Shown: positions 54,236 to 63,564 of the stretch, one piece after another | Layout of the letters: every line of letters starts with the position of its first letter | Numbering within the stretch: position 1 is the first letter of the stretch | NCBI RefSeq assembly: GCF_012844225.1 | Contig: NZ_JABAGQ010000012.1 | Span: 81,941-145,940, forward strand | Source: Rhodococcus sp. 105337 | GTDB taxonomy: Bacteria > Actinomycetota > Actinomycetes > Mycobacteriales > Mycobacteriaceae | Reading direction: 5' to 3' | Length of the DNA stretch: 64,000 bases | Translations under genes and position numbers: made by a program | Notes under the pieces: generated by a model | What the model was told of the DNA's origin: nothing | The model's database searches: none | What the model saw: only the letters and a program-made list of their open reading frames with translations

Positions 54236-56659
54236 TCAGTCCTGGCTGCCGATCGCGTCGAGCACGGCGGTCAGGACGAGCACGGCGCCCGACTTGTCGA
54301 GCGGATCGTTGCCGTTGCCGCACTTGGGTGAATACACGCACGACGGGCAACCCGAGACGCACTCGCACGCTGCGACGGCGTCTCGGGTTGCCTCGAGCCA
54401 TTGCGAGATCCGGCGGTAGCCGCGCTCGGCGAATCCGGCTCCGCCGGGCTGCCCGTCGTAGACGAAGACCGTGGGAAGACCGGTGTCCGGGTGCAGGTCG
54501 GTGGAGACGCCGCCGATATCCCCTCGATCGCACGTGGCGACGAGGGGGAGCAAACCGATCGCCGCGTGTTCGGCGGCGTGGAGCGAACCCGGGATCCGCT
54601 CGGCCGTGAGGCCGATCTGCGAGAGCAGTCCGGGATCGACGGTGTACATCACAGCGCGGGTCGCAAGGGTCTGCTCGGGCATCTCCAGCGGGATCTGATC
54701 GAGGATCTCGCCGGAGGACAGACGCCGGAGATATCCGACCACCTGATGCGTCACCTCGACACCTACCGCCGCGACGGTGACGGGGCCGTGGTCCCGATGC
54801 TCGTCGATCGACGTGCAGCAGATCTCCGTGACTTCCCGTGCGCTGGTGGACCATTCGGGGTCCTCGGCGTGGACGAGTGCGATTCCGTCGTCGAGGTGCA
54901 GTTCGTCGACAACGAAGGATTCCCCCCGATGCAGGTGTACGGCACCCGGATGCATGGTCGCGGGCGCGCGACTGCCTTCGACGGTGCCGAGCATCCGCCC
55001 GGTCTCCGCTTCCACGATCGCGACCTGCCCGCCGATGCCGCCGCGGATGTCGATCTCGGCGTGCGGATGCGTACCGGGAGTGACGAACCAGCCGTGCGGG
55101 CGTCTGCGGACGAGGCCGTCCTCGGCGAGGCGAGCGAGGACTTCCCACGCGTCGTATTCCTCGACTTCGTCGTCGCTCAGCGGCTTTTCCGACGCCGCGC
55201 AGAGCAACTGCGGCCCCAGGACGTACGGGTTCGCCGGGTCGGTCACGGTCGACTCGACCGGCCTGCCCAGCAACGCCTGAGGATGGTGCACCAGATACGT
55301 GTCGAGGGGGTCGTCGCGGGCGACCAGCACCACCAGCGATCCCTGCCCGCGCCGCCCGGCGCGGCCGCCCTGCTGCCAGAACGAGGCCACGGTGCCGGGA
55401 AAACCCGCGACGACCACCGCGTCGAGACCGGCGATGTCGACTCCGAGTTCGAGTGCGTTCGTACTCGCCACCCCGAGCAGACGTCCGTCCGAGATCGCCG
55501 CCTCGAGGTCGCGGCGATCTTCCGCGAGGTAACCGGCGCGGTAGGCGGCAACGCGATCGACGAGGTCGGGCGCTGCCGCGGCGAGCAACCGTCGCGCGCC
55601 CATGGCCGTGAGTTCCGCACCGTGCCGGGATCGCACGAACGTCAGCGTTCGTGCACCTTCGACGACGAGGTCGGCGAGCAGCCGGGCCGCTTCGGTTCCG
55701 GCCGCGCGTCGCACGGGAGCCCCGTGTTCTCCGGTGACCTCCCGCAGCAACGGAGGTTCCCACATCGCGACGGTCCTGGGTCCGTGTGGCGACCCGTCCT
55801 CGGTCACCGCACGGCACGGTGCACCGATGAGCCTGGACGCCGCGTCGGCCGGTTCGCCGGTGGTCGCGGAGGCCAGGATGAACACGGGATCGGCGCCGTA
55901 GTGTCGGGCCAGCCGCCGGAGCCGGCGCAGGATCAGTGCGACGTGCGACCCGAAAACTCCTCGGTACGAGTGGCATTCGTCGATCACCACGTATTTCAGC
56001 CGACGCAGCATCCGCGCCCACCGTGCGTGCCCGGGCAGTAGCGACACGTGCAACATGTCGGGATTGGTGAAAATCCACCGTGAGTGCCGGCGCGCCCACT
56101 GCCGCATCTCCGTGCTGGTGTCGCCGTCGTACGCGCACGCCGCCACCGTCGACAGTGCGGGCTCCATCATGGTCAGTTCGGTGACGGCGCGAAGCTGATC
56201 GGCCCCCAGTGCCTTGGTGGGGGAGAGATACAGCGCGGTGGCCTGCGGGTCGGCTGCCAGGGCAGTGAGCACGGGAAGTTGATACGCCACCGACTTGCCG
56301 GACGCGGTTCCGGTGGCGACGACCACGTTCTCCCCGGCGGCGGCGAGATCGGCGGCGGCGGCCTGATGGCTCCACAGCTGCGGTACCCCGTGCTCGCACA
56401 GCGCCCGGACCACCGGCTCGGCTGCCCAGCGAGGCCAATCGGTGTGCTGCGCCGGCCGGGTGGGCAGCGCGGCGACGTGGGTGAGCGGGGACTCGCCGGC
56501 GGGTGTTCCGGCCAGGAGGCGGTCGAGGAGTTCACGTCCGTAGGTCGCAGCCGTGCCGTTACCCGGATCGAACGGGGGTGAGCTGGGCACGGAGCGCTCC
56601 GGGGGTTGCGGGGTCGAACGGGGGCGGCGGTTCTGCCGTCTGCGGCGGGCGGAAACCAC
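54236..56659 (-). CDS. DEAD/DEAH-box helicase with DUF1998 C-terminal domain (Rv3649-like)
   Basis: About 807 aa from GTG 56659; the frame is open further upstream but loses coding character. Superfamily 2 motifs: I ATGTASGKSVAY, II VVIDECHSY (DECH), III ASATTGEPADA, IV-VI LTFVRSRHGAEL, GVASTNALELGVDI and QQGGRAGRRGQ. The C-terminal DUF1998 has ACECVSGCPSCVYSPKCGNGNDPL, a four-Cys zinc or Fe-S site. It belongs to the MrfA-like repair helicases, which act on mitomycin-type lesions in Bacillus. A 12-bp palindrome abuts the start codon. It converges on dppD with a 16-nt gap. Confidence 0.9.
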   Translation of the reverse strand: MVSARRRRQNRRPRSTPQPPERSVPSSPPFDPGNGTAATYGRELLDRLLAGTPAGESPLTHVAALPTRPAQHTDWPRWAAEPVVRALCEHGVPQLWSHQAAAADLAAAGENVVVATGTASGKSVAYQLPVLTALAADPQATALYLSPTKALGADQLRAVTELTMMEPALSTVAACAYDGDTSTEMRQWARRHSRWIFTNPDMLHVSLLPGHARWARMLRRLKYVVIDECHSYRGVFGSHVALILRRLRRLARHYGADPVFILASATTGEPADAASRLIGAPCRAVTEDGSPHGPRTVAMWEPPLLREVTGEHGAPVRRAAGTEAARLLADLVVEGARTLTFVRSRHGAELTAMGARRLLAAAAPDLVDRVAAYRAGYLAEDRRDLEAAISDGRLLGVASTNALELGVDIAGLDAVVVAGFPGTVASFWQQGGRAGRRGQGSLVVLVARDDPLDTYLVHHPQALLGRPVESTVTDPANPYVLGPQLLCAASEKPLSDDEVEEYDAWEVLARLAEDGLVRRRPHGWFVTPGTHPHAEIDIRGGIGGQVAIVEAETGRMLGTVEGSRAPATMHPGAVHLHRGESFVVDELHLDDGIALVHAEDPEWSTSAREVTEICCTSIDEHRDHGPVTVAAVGVEVTHQVVGYLRRLSSGEILDQIPLEMPEQTLATRAVMYTVDPGLLSQIGLTAERIPGSLHAAEHAAIGLLPLVATCDRGDIGGVSTDLHPDTGLPTVFVYDGQPGGAGFAERGYRRISQWLEATRDAVAACECVSGCPSCVYSPKCGNGNDPLDKSGAVLVLTAVLDAIGSQD

Positions 56660-56671
56660 TACCGATCGGTA
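56660..56671. promoter_or_regulatory. 12-bp palindrome at the helicase start
   Basis: TACCGATCGGTA, a perfect palindrome, ends immediately before the helicase GTG (read on the minus strand). Candidate operator; no regulator gene is adjacent. Confidence 0.35.
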
Positions 56672-56943
56672 ATCGTACCGACGGTCGGGGACCTTCGATT
56701 TTTCTGGGACGTTTGTGCCCATTACTACTGTCGCGACCGCCCCGGGCATGGTTGACTGGCACGCGGTCGCAGCTTCTGTGTTCGTGGACTTGAGAGAGTG
56801 AACGCTCGCAGGATCGATGGTTGCGGGCGCGGTGCTTTGCTCTTCCCACGGGGGTTCGGAAGTACAGCGGTCGGAACCGGGGCCGGGCGGGCCGCGTTTC
56901 CGGTGGTCTGTCGAATCCGGTGGTAAGAAAGAGAAGGAAAAGC

Positions 56944-57147
56944 ATGGCACAGGGCACTGTGAAGTGGTTCAACGCGGAGAAGGGCTTCGGCTTCATCGCT
57001 CCCGAGGACGGTTCTGCAGACGTGTTCGTTCACTACTCCGAGATCCAGGGCGCCGGTTTCCGGACCCTCGAGGAGAACCAGCGCGTGGAGTTCGAGGTCG
57101 GTCAGGGCACCAAGGGCCCGCAGGCCACCGGCGTGCGCGCTGTCTGA
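56944..57147 (+). CDS. cspA: Cold-shock protein CspA
   Basis: 67 aa, the canonical single cold-shock domain: [18 protein letters not shown] contains RNP1 (KGFGFI) and VFVHYSEI contains RNP2. It binds single-stranded RNA/DNA and prevents mRNA secondary structure. ATG 56944 has an AG-rich AAGAGAAGGAAAA. The region upstream (56672-56943) holds no gene and may include a 5' leader of over 100 nt as in other csp genes, though I could not identify a cold-box. A hairpin with T run terminates it. Confidence 0.96.
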   Translation: MAQGTVKWFNAEKGFGFIAPEDGSADVFVHYSEIQGAGFRTLEENQRVEFEVGQGTKGPQATGVRAV

Positions 57148-57194
57148 GAGATTGCTCCCATGAGCGCAAGGTGAGGCTCGACTCCTCATCTGAA

Positions 57195-57238
57195 TCGTCC
57201 CCCGTCACCTCCGGTGATGGGGGACGATGCATTTTCGG
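57195..57238 (+). terminator. Terminator after cspA
   Basis: TCGTCCCCCGTCACC (57195-57209) pairs with GGTGATGGGGGACGA (57213-57227) with one G-T wobble; TGCATTTTCGG follows. It lies 48 nt past the stop codon. Confidence 0.82.
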
Positions 57239-57263
57239 GTATCGATCGACCGGAAGGAGGATC

Positions 57264-57869
57264 GTGAGCCAGCTGTCGTTCTTCGGCGCCGAGCTCGGGC
57301 CACCTTCGGTCGCAGACCTGAGCGGGGTGCTGGCAGCCCAGGGCCGGGTCGCGATTCGCGGAGACCGGGCCCGGATCTCCGCCGTTGTCGATGTCCCCTG
57401 GCGCGCTACCGGGATCGCACACCTGATGTCCGAGGCGGGGCTGGAACCGGAGATCGGCACCACCGACGACGGCCGCACGACAGTGTGCACGGCGTTCGCC
57501 GCAGAGACGGTGCCATTGGCTTTGCTGTGGATGCGCGGCACGGTGAAGACGGTGCCGTTCGAGTGGGTGCCGAGTTCGCGTGCTCAGCGCGCATGGTTTC
57601 TTGCCGCGGGTACGAAAGAAGTGGACGGAGAGCGATACGTCCTCGGCCTCGATCCACAGACACCCGACACCCATGCGCCCCTCGCCGAGGCGTTCCTGCG
57701 GGCCGGTATCGCACCCACTCTCATCGGCACACGCGGGTCGTCGCCGGGCCTGCGAGTGTCCGGCCGCAAGCGCCTGACCAGGCTCGTCGAGAACATCGGG
57801 GCACCGCCCGACGACCCCGGGGCGTGGGAGGTCTGGCCTCGTGCCGCGCCGTGGGACCACCACACGTGA
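57264..57869 (+). CDS. Conserved hypothetical protein (Rv3647c-like)
   Basis: 201 aa from GTG 57264 with GGAAGGAGG upstream. It begins VSQLSFFGAELGPPSVADLSGVLAAQG and contains RISAVVD, AGLEPEI, VCTAF and a late RKRLTRLVENIGAPP segment. I recognise no catalytic motif; composition suggests a soluble alpha/beta protein. It lies in the same place as Rv3647c between cspA and topA, and some pipelines associate such genes with topA because of adjacency only. It is likely a conserved mycolata protein with unknown role. Confidence 0.8.
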   Translation: MSQLSFFGAELGPPSVADLSGVLAAQGRVAIRGDRARISAVVDVPWRATGIAHLMSEAGLEPEIGTTDDGRTTVCTAFAAETVPLALLWMRGTVKTVPFEWVPSSRAQRAWFLAAGTKEVDGERYVLGLDPQTPDTHAPLAEAFLRAGIAPTLIGTRGSSPGLRVSGRKRLTRLVENIGAPPDDPGAWEVWPRAAPWDHHT

Positions 57870-57985
57870 TGAGGCGTCCGCCCAGGATGTGCGACCCTGT
57901 GTGTGGCTACGTCGGGGGGACGTGGTCGGTATACATGTCTTCGAGAAGCGCGACATGTCGGTAGAGGGAAGGCACAGGCGGCACG

Positions 57986-60943
57986 GTGGCAGCAGACAAG
58001 AGCACTTCGGACGGGTCCTCGGGTACACGTCGGCTGGTCATCGTCGAATCCCCGACCAAGGCGAAAAAAATCGCCCCCTACCTGGGGCGCGATTACGTCG
58101 TCGAGGCGTCGGTCGGTCATATCAGGGATCTGCCGCGCGGCGCCGCGGATGTCCCTGCCAAATTCAAGGGTGAGTCGTGGGCCCGCCTCGGTGTCGACGT
58201 CGATCACGATTTCGAGCCGCTCTACGTCGTCAGCCCGGAGAAGAAGTCCAAGGTCTCCGAACTGAAGAGTCTCCTCAAGGACGCCGACGAGCTCTATCTC
58301 GCCACCGACCCCGACCGTGAGGGCGAGGCGATCGCCTGGCATCTGCTCGAGACCCTCAAGCCCAAGGTTCCGGTCCGGCGCATGGTGTTCCACGAGATCA
58401 CCGAATCCGCCATTCGGGCGGCCGCGGAGAACACCCGCGAACTCGACACCGACCTTGTCGACGCGCAGGAAACCCGGCGCATCCTCGACCGGCTGTACGG
58501 CTACGAAGTCAGCCCGGTGTTGTGGAAGAAAGTCATGCCGCGCTTGTCGGCCGGGCGCGTGCAGTCCGTCGCGACCCGCATCATCGTGCAGCGCGAACGC
58601 GAGCGGATGGCATTCAGGTCTGCCGAGTACTGGGACATCGCGGCGACCATGGACGCGGGCGAAACCGCGAGCCCCCGCTCGTTCGGTGCGCGTCTGGTCG
58701 GAGTGGACGGCTCCCGCGTCGCTTCCGGCCGTGACTTCGGTGCCGACGGCAAGCTGAAGTCCACCGGCGTCGTGGTTCTCGACGAGACCTACGCGCGTCG
58801 TCTGGCCGAGGCGCTCGCCGGAACCGCGCTGACGGTGTCGTCGGCCGAGAGCAAGCCGTACACCCGTAAGCCGTATGCGCCGTTCATGACCTCGACGTTG
58901 CAGCAGGAAGCCGGGCGCAAGCTCAGGTTCTCGTCGGAACGCACCATGCGCATCGCGCAGCGGCTGTACGAGAACGGCTACATCACGTACATGCGTACGG
59001 ACTCCACGACGCTGTCCGAGTCGGCGATCAGCGCAGCGCGCGCCCAGGCCACCCAGCTGTACGGCGCCGAATTCGTGCACCCGACGCCGCGCCAGTACAC
59101 CCGTAAGGTCAAGAACGCGCAGGAAGCGCACGAGGCGATCCGCCCCGCCGGCGACGTGTTCGCCACCCCGGGTGAGTTGCATGCGCGTCTCGACGGCGAC
59201 GAGTTCCGCCTCTACGAGCTGATCTGGCAGCGCACCGTCGCGTCGCAGATGGCTGATGTCCGCGGCACCACCCTCACCCTCCGGATCACCGGCACCGCCG
59301 GCACGGGGGAGGAGTGCACGTTCTCGTCGTCGGGCCGCACCATCACGTTCGCAGGCTTCCTCAAGGCCTACGTCGAGAGCGTCGACGAAGAGGCAGGCGG
59401 CCAGTCCGACGACGCCGAGTCGCGCCTGCCCAACCTCAGCGAAGGCTCCGCGGTCACCGCGACGAAGCTCGATCCCGACGGCCACTCCACGAACCCGCCG
59501 GCGCGGTACACCGAGGCGAGCCTCATCAAGACGCTCGAAGAACTCGGCATCGGCCGGCCCTCGACGTACGCCTCGATCATCAAGACGATCCTCGATCGCG
59601 GATACGTCTACAAGCGAGGCAGTGCGCTCGTCCCGTCCTGGGTGGCGTTCGCCGTGATCGGCCTACTCGAATCCCACTTCTCGCAGCTCGTGAACTACGA
59701 CTTCACCGCGGGTATGGAAGACGACCTCGACGAGATCGCCTCCGGTCACGAACACCGGACCGACTGGCTGACGAGGTTCTACTTCGGCGGCGAGCACGGC
59801 GGCGAGCAGTCGGTCGCACGACAGGGCGGCCTGAAGAAGCTCGTCAGCGAGAACCTCGAGGACATCGACGCCCGCGAGATCAACTCGATCCGCCTGTTCG
59901 ACGACGCGGAGGGCCGCGAGGTCCATGTTCGGGTCGGGCGGTTCGGCCCGTATCTCGAGCGGATGGTGGTCAACCCGGACGACCCGGACGGCGACCCGAT
60001 CTCCCAGCGCGCGAATCTCCCCGACGACCTGCCGCCGGACGAGCTGACGCTCGAGTACGCGGAGAAGTTGTTCTCCACGCCCCAGGAGGGGCGCGTGCTC
60101 GGTGTCGATCCCGCAACCGGTCACGAGGTCGTCGCGCGGGAGGGCCGCTTCGGTCCGTACGTCACCGAGTTGCTGCCCGAGTCCACCCCGGAGCCGGAAC
60201 CCGAACCGGACGTGACACCGATCCCCGTCGAGGAGGTCGAGGCCGCCGGCGGTGGCACGAAGACCGCGACGAAGAAGGCTGTCGCCAAGAAGGCGGCGAA
60301 GAAGGCACCCGCGAAGAAGGCGGCCAAGAAGGCCACCGGTCCGAAGCCGCGCACCGCGTCGCTGCTCAAGACGATGGATCTGTCGACGGTCACGTTGGAG
60401 GACGCGCTCCGGCTGCTGTCTCTCCCGCGCGTCGTGGGTGTCGATCCCGAGTCGGGTGAAGAGATCACGGCGCAGAACGGCCGTTACGGTCCGTACCTGA
60501 AGAAGGGCACCGACTCGCGGTCCCTGGCGGACGAAGAGCAGATGTTCACCGTCACGCTCGACGAGGCGCTGAAGATCTACGCCGAGCCGAAGCGCCGTGG
60601 CCGGCAGGCTGCGGCCACGCCGCCTCTCCGTGAACTGGGCGTGGACCCGGTGAGCGAAAAGCCCATGGTGATCAAGGACGGGCGGTTCGGTCCGTACGTC
60701 ACCGACGGCGAGACCAACGCGAGCCTGCGCAAGGGTGACGAGGTCCCGACGATCACCGACGAGCGGGCTTCGGAGTTGCTCGCCGACCGGCGTGCGCGCG
60801 GTCCGGTGAAGAAGGCCACCAAGAAGGCCGCGGCGAAGAAGTCGCCCGCCAAGAAGACCGCAGCGAAGAAGACCGCAGCGAAGAAGACCGCGGCGAAGAA
60901 GGCCCCGGCCAAGAAAGCCGCGGCGAAGAAGGCAGCAGACTGA
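57986..60943 (+). CDS. topA: DNA topoisomerase I
   Basis: 985 aa from GTG 57986. It relaxes negative supercoils by single-strand passage. The Toprim domain starts LVIVESPTKAKKIAPYLG with DPDREGEAIAWHL, and the catalytic Tyr335 is in YITYMRTDSTTLS. There is no Cys4 zinc finger; instead the C-terminal part has repeated Topo_C-type units ending GRFGPYV, GRYGPYL and GRFGPYV, which bind ssDNA. Two Lys/Ala-rich tracts occur: an internal one (about residues 758-787) between repeats and a C-terminal tail (about 945-984) resembling histone H1-like tails that contact RNA polymerase or DNA. Confidence 0.96.
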   Translation: MAADKSTSDGSSGTRRLVIVESPTKAKKIAPYLGRDYVVEASVGHIRDLPRGAADVPAKFKGESWARLGVDVDHDFEPLYVVSPEKKSKVSELKSLLKDADELYLATDPDREGEAIAWHLLETLKPKVPVRRMVFHEITESAIRAAAENTRELDTDLVDAQETRRILDRLYGYEVSPVLWKKVMPRLSAGRVQSVATRIIVQRERERMAFRSAEYWDIAATMDAGETASPRSFGARLVGVDGSRVASGRDFGADGKLKSTGVVVLDETYARRLAEALAGTALTVSSAESKPYTRKPYAPFMTSTLQQEAGRKLRFSSERTMRIAQRLYENGYITYMRTDSTTLSESAISAARAQATQLYGAEFVHPTPRQYTRKVKNAQEAHEAIRPAGDVFATPGELHARLDGDEFRLYELIWQRTVASQMADVRGTTLTLRITGTAGTGEECTFSSSGRTITFAGFLKAYVESVDEEAGGQSDDAESRLPNLSEGSAVTATKLDPDGHSTNPPARYTEASLIKTLEELGIGRPSTYASIIKTILDRGYVYKRGSALVPSWVAFAVIGLLESHFSQLVNYDFTAGMEDDLDEIASGHEHRTDWLTRFYFGGEHGGEQSVARQGGLKKLVSENLEDIDAREINSIRLFDDAEGREVHVRVGRFGPYLERMVVNPDDPDGDPISQRANLPDDLPPDELTLEYAEKLFSTPQEGRVLGVDPATGHEVVAREGRFGPYVTELLPESTPEPEPEPDVTPIPVEEVEAAGGGTKTATKKAVAKKAAKKAPAKKAAKKATGPKPRTASLLKTMDLSTVTLEDALRLLSLPRVVGVDPESGEEITAQNGRYGPYLKKGTDSRSLADEEQMFTVTLDEALKIYAEPKRRGRQAAATPPLRELGVDPVSEKPMVIKDGRFGPYVTDGETNASLRKGDEVPTITDERASELLADRRARGPVKKATKKAAAKKSPAKKTAAKKTAAKKTAAKKAPAKKAAAKKAAD

Positions 60944-60971
60944 TCCCGGCCCGGGCGCCTACCCTTGCGGT

Positions 60972-61664
60972 GTGTACCGCGAATGGGCGTCCGGGATACC
61001 CGGGGTCATCGCCTGGGTGTCGACGCCCGATCCCGCCGGACCGGCCGGAAACACCGTTCTGCCCGACGGATGCATGGATCTGATCTGGCACGAAGACGGT
61101 CTTCTCGTTGCGGGTCCCGACACGCGCGCACAGTTCTCGGACCTCGCGGCGCGGCGAAAACTGGCGGCAGTGCGGTTCGCACCCGGCCTCGGGCCCGTGT
61201 TCCTGGGTGTCGACGCCTCCGAATTGCGCGACCGGCGCGTCTCCCTCGACCAGATCTGGTCCCCGCGTCGGGTCCGCGACATCGTGGCGGCCGTCGAAGA
61301 CGACCCGGTGTTCGGCCTCGTCCATGCCGCTCGCCGCGATCTGGACGAAGCACCTCGAAGTCCTCTGTCGGGGCTCGCGCATGCATTCGCATCCGGTATG
61401 ACGGTCGCCGATGCCGCGACCGCTGCCGGCTGGAGTGAACGAACCCTCCGCCGGCGCGCACACCAGGCGTTCGGCTACGGGCCGAAGACGCTGTCCCGCG
61501 TCCTGCGCTTCCGGCGGGCGGTGGAACGCGCTCGTGCGGGCGAAGACCCGGCCAGGGTTGCGGCCGAGTGCGGGTACAGCGACCAGTCGCACCTCGCGCG
61601 TGAGGTGCGCGCCCTGTCGGGATCGACGCTCGGTGACCTCGTCCGTCCGCGGTCCGGGCCGTAA
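60972..61664 (+). CDS. AraC-family transcriptional regulator
   Basis: 230 aa from GTG 60972; TACCCT lies 6 nt upstream, so the mRNA may be leaderless. The N-terminal half (LPDGCMDLIWHEDGLLVAGPDTRAQF) matches the DUF6597-type domain found in small AraC regulators. The C-terminal double HTH is MTVADAATAAGWSERTLRRRAHQAFGYGPKTLSRVLRFRRAVERA...VAAECGYSDQSHLAREVRALSG. Its target may be the adjacent VOC gene, which ends back-to-back with it with zero gap. Effector unknown. Confidence 0.9.
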   Translation: MYREWASGIPGVIAWVSTPDPAGPAGNTVLPDGCMDLIWHEDGLLVAGPDTRAQFSDLAARRKLAAVRFAPGLGPVFLGVDASELRDRRVSLDQIWSPRRVRDIVAAVEDDPVFGLVHAARRDLDEAPRSPLSGLAHAFASGMTVADAATAAGWSERTLRRRAHQAFGYGPKTLSRVLRFRRAVERARAGEDPARVAAECGYSDQSHLAREVRALSGSTLGDLVRPRSGP

Positions 61665-62054
61665 CTACTCGGAAAGGGCAGCGAACAGGTCGATGCCGTG
61701 GCCGTCCGGATCGAGCAGGCTCGCGTAACGCTGCCCCCACGCCGCATCCCAGGGCTTCATCGCCGAAGTGCACCCGGCGGCAACCAGTGCCGCGTACATC
61801 TCGTCGACCTCGCCCGGTGAACCGCACTCGAATGCGAGGCTCGGCCCGCCCGTCCCCGGTTCGAAACCCGGATCGAACGACTTCACGGAGTCGATCGTGT
61901 CCCACATCAGACGGACACCGTCGGCCGCCGTCACCTCGAAGTGCGGCGCGTCGGGCGCTTCGGCGGGCAGGTCGAGGCCGAGTGTGCGGTAACACTCGAA
62001 GGAGCGCCCGAAGTCCTCGACAACCAGGCCGATGGCAGAGAATCGAATGGTCAT
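61665..62054 (-). CDS. VOC-family (glyoxalase/bleomycin-resistance-like) protein
   Basis: 129 aa from ATG 62054. Two beta-alpha-beta-beta-beta modules: MTIRFSAIGLVVEDFGRSFECYRTLGLD and the second with SLAFECGSPGEVDEMYAALVAAG, ending SLLDPDGHGIDLFA. The canonical metal Glu of glyoxalase I is not clear (IDLFA in place of EL/IE), so binding rather than catalysis is possible. It abuts the AraC regulator convergently; AraC-VOC pairs of this kind are frequent in actinobacteria. Substrate unknown. Confidence 0.88.
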   Translation of the reverse strand: MTIRFSAIGLVVEDFGRSFECYRTLGLDLPAEAPDAPHFEVTAADGVRLMWDTIDSVKSFDPGFEPGTGGPSLAFECGSPGEVDEMYAALVAAGCTSAMKPWDAAWGQRYASLLDPDGHGIDLFAALSE

Positions 62055-62146
62055 GACCCGACGGTAGAGCGGGCCGGGCACGTAGGTCTTGAACGTTTCG
62101 GACAGCCGGACGGAACAGGTCGGTGCCGGTGGTTACGCTGGTCGGC

Positions 62147-63334
62147 ATGTCCGGTGTCTTCGATCGTCTCGTCGGCCAGCACGATGTCGAGACCGATCTC
62201 GTTGCGGCTGCAGTCGCTGCGCGCAACGGCGATACCGGCTCGGCGATGACGCATTCGTGGCTGTTCACCGGCCCGCCCGGATCGGGCAGGTCCATCGCGG
62301 CGTTGTGCTTCGCGGCCGCGCTGCAGTGCACCGACGAACAGACTCCGGGATGTGGACACTGCCACGCATGCACCACCACGATGGCCGGTACCCACGGCGA
62401 CGTGCGGCGGGTGATCCCCGAAGGCCTGACCATCAGCGTCAAGGCGATGCGCGCCATCGTGCAGGTCGCATCGCGCCGGCCCAGCACCGGCCGGTGGCAA
62501 GTCGTGGTGATCGAGGATGCCGACCGTCTCACCGAGGGAGCGGCCAACGCGCTGCTGAAGGTGGTGGAAGAACCGCCGCAACGCACCGTGTTCCTGCTGT
62601 GCGCCCCGTCGACCGATCCCGAGGACATCTCGGTGACGCTTCGGTCCCGCTGCCGGCACGTCGGTCTCGTCACGCCCAGCGCCGCGTCGATCGCCGAGGT
62701 CCTGCAGCTCAGCGACGGCATCGACGAGAAGACTGCGCGGTGGGCCGCGTCGGTGAGTGCGGGCCACGTCGGCAGGGCCCGCCGTCTGGCCACCGACACG
62801 ATCGCGCGGGAAAACCGCAACCGCGCCCTCGAGCTCGCCGGGGCCGTTCTCCGGCCTGCGACGACGTACTCCGCAGCCGAGGAACTCGGACGCAGCGCCG
62901 AGGTGGAAGCCAAGGAGATCAGTGTCGAACGCGACGAGCGTGAGACAGAAGAGCTGAGGACGGCGCTCGGTGCAGGCGGTACCGGTAAGGGAGCCGCAGG
63001 TGCGCTGCGCGGTTCGGCCGGCGTACTGAAAGAACTCGAGCGCACGCAGAAGTCCCGCAAGACCCGGACCGAACGCGACATCATGGACCGCGCGCTCATC
63101 GACCTCGCGGGGCTGTACCGGGATGCCCTCGCCCACGCGTTCGGTTCCACCGCGACGCCCAACCATCCGGACATGACCGAACGTGCAGCCGATCTCGCCT
63201 CCCGTACCAGTCCGGAGGCCCTGCTCGACTGCATCGAAGCGATCCTCGAGTGCCGCGAGGCTCTCGCGCAGAACGTCAAGCCGAAGTTCGCGCTGGCAGC
63301 CATGGCGGCGCGCTTGAGCGCTGCGTTCCGGTGA
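62147..63334 (+). CDS. holB: DNA polymerase III delta' subunit
   Basis: 395 aa from ATG 62147; the -10-like TACGCT ends 7 nt upstream, suggesting a leaderless start. It is an AAA+ clamp-loader subunit. The P-loop is GPPGSGRS, with Arg replacing the catalytic Lys, as expected for the non-hydrolysing delta' (stator). The zinc module is C-x10-C-x2-C-x2-C (QCTDEQTPGCGHCHACTTT). Sensor and SRC motif: LKVVEEPPQRTVFLL and SVTLRSRCRH. A C-terminal helical domain completes it. It opens the replication clamp-loading complex with gamma/tau (dnaX elsewhere). tRNA-Thr follows, as in M. tuberculosis. Confidence 0.94.
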   Translation: MSGVFDRLVGQHDVETDLVAAAVAARNGDTGSAMTHSWLFTGPPGSGRSIAALCFAAALQCTDEQTPGCGHCHACTTTMAGTHGDVRRVIPEGLTISVKAMRAIVQVASRRPSTGRWQVVVIEDADRLTEGAANALLKVVEEPPQRTVFLLCAPSTDPEDISVTLRSRCRHVGLVTPSAASIAEVLQLSDGIDEKTARWAASVSAGHVGRARRLATDTIARENRNRALELAGAVLRPATTYSAAEELGRSAEVEAKEISVERDERETEELRTALGAGGTGKGAAGALRGSAGVLKELERTQKSRKTRTERDIMDRALIDLAGLYRDALAHAFGSTATPNHPDMTERAADLASRTSPEALLDCIEAILECREALAQNVKPKFALAAMAARLSAAFR

Positions 63335-63396
63335 CTGAAGTGCCGGTTTGCATCCCGGTGGGGGTAGTCCGCTAGACTTCGGACGCCGAACGGCAT

Positions 63397-63472
63397 GCTG
63401 CCTTAGCTCAGTCGGTAGAGCATTTCACTCGTAATGAAAAGGTCGTCGGTTCGATTCCGACAGGCAGCTCCA
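63397..63472 (+). tRNA. tRNA-Thr (anticodon CGT)
   Basis: 76 nt including an encoded CCA (63470-63472). Acceptor GCTGCCT pairs with AGGCAGC, the D arm has TAGCTCAGTCGGTAGAGCA, the anticodon loop is CTCGTAA with CGT, and the T arm is GTCGGTTCGATTCCGAC. A TAGACT -10-like sequence lies about 20 nt upstream. A strong terminator follows immediately. Confidence 0.97.
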
Positions 63473-63473
63473 C

Positions 63474-63507
63474 GAAGAGCCCCTCACCCACCGGTGAGGG
63501 GCTCTTC
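63474..63507 (+). terminator. Terminator after tRNA-Thr
   Basis: GAAGAGCCCCTCACC (63474-63488) / GGTGAGGGGCTCTTC (63493-63507), perfect 15-bp stem with a CACC loop, 1 nt after the CCA end. Confidence 0.88.
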
Positions 63508-63564
63508 TGGTTCCAGGGCTCGGTCGTCCTCGCGTGATGTCGTGCGGACAGGGACCATGGAGTC

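Noticed and set aside
60800..60940. Short tandem DNA repeats at the topA 3' end as a repeat element or CRISPR-like array
   Set aside because: They encode the Lys/Ala-rich protein tail in frame; unit size is only a few codons and there are no spacers.
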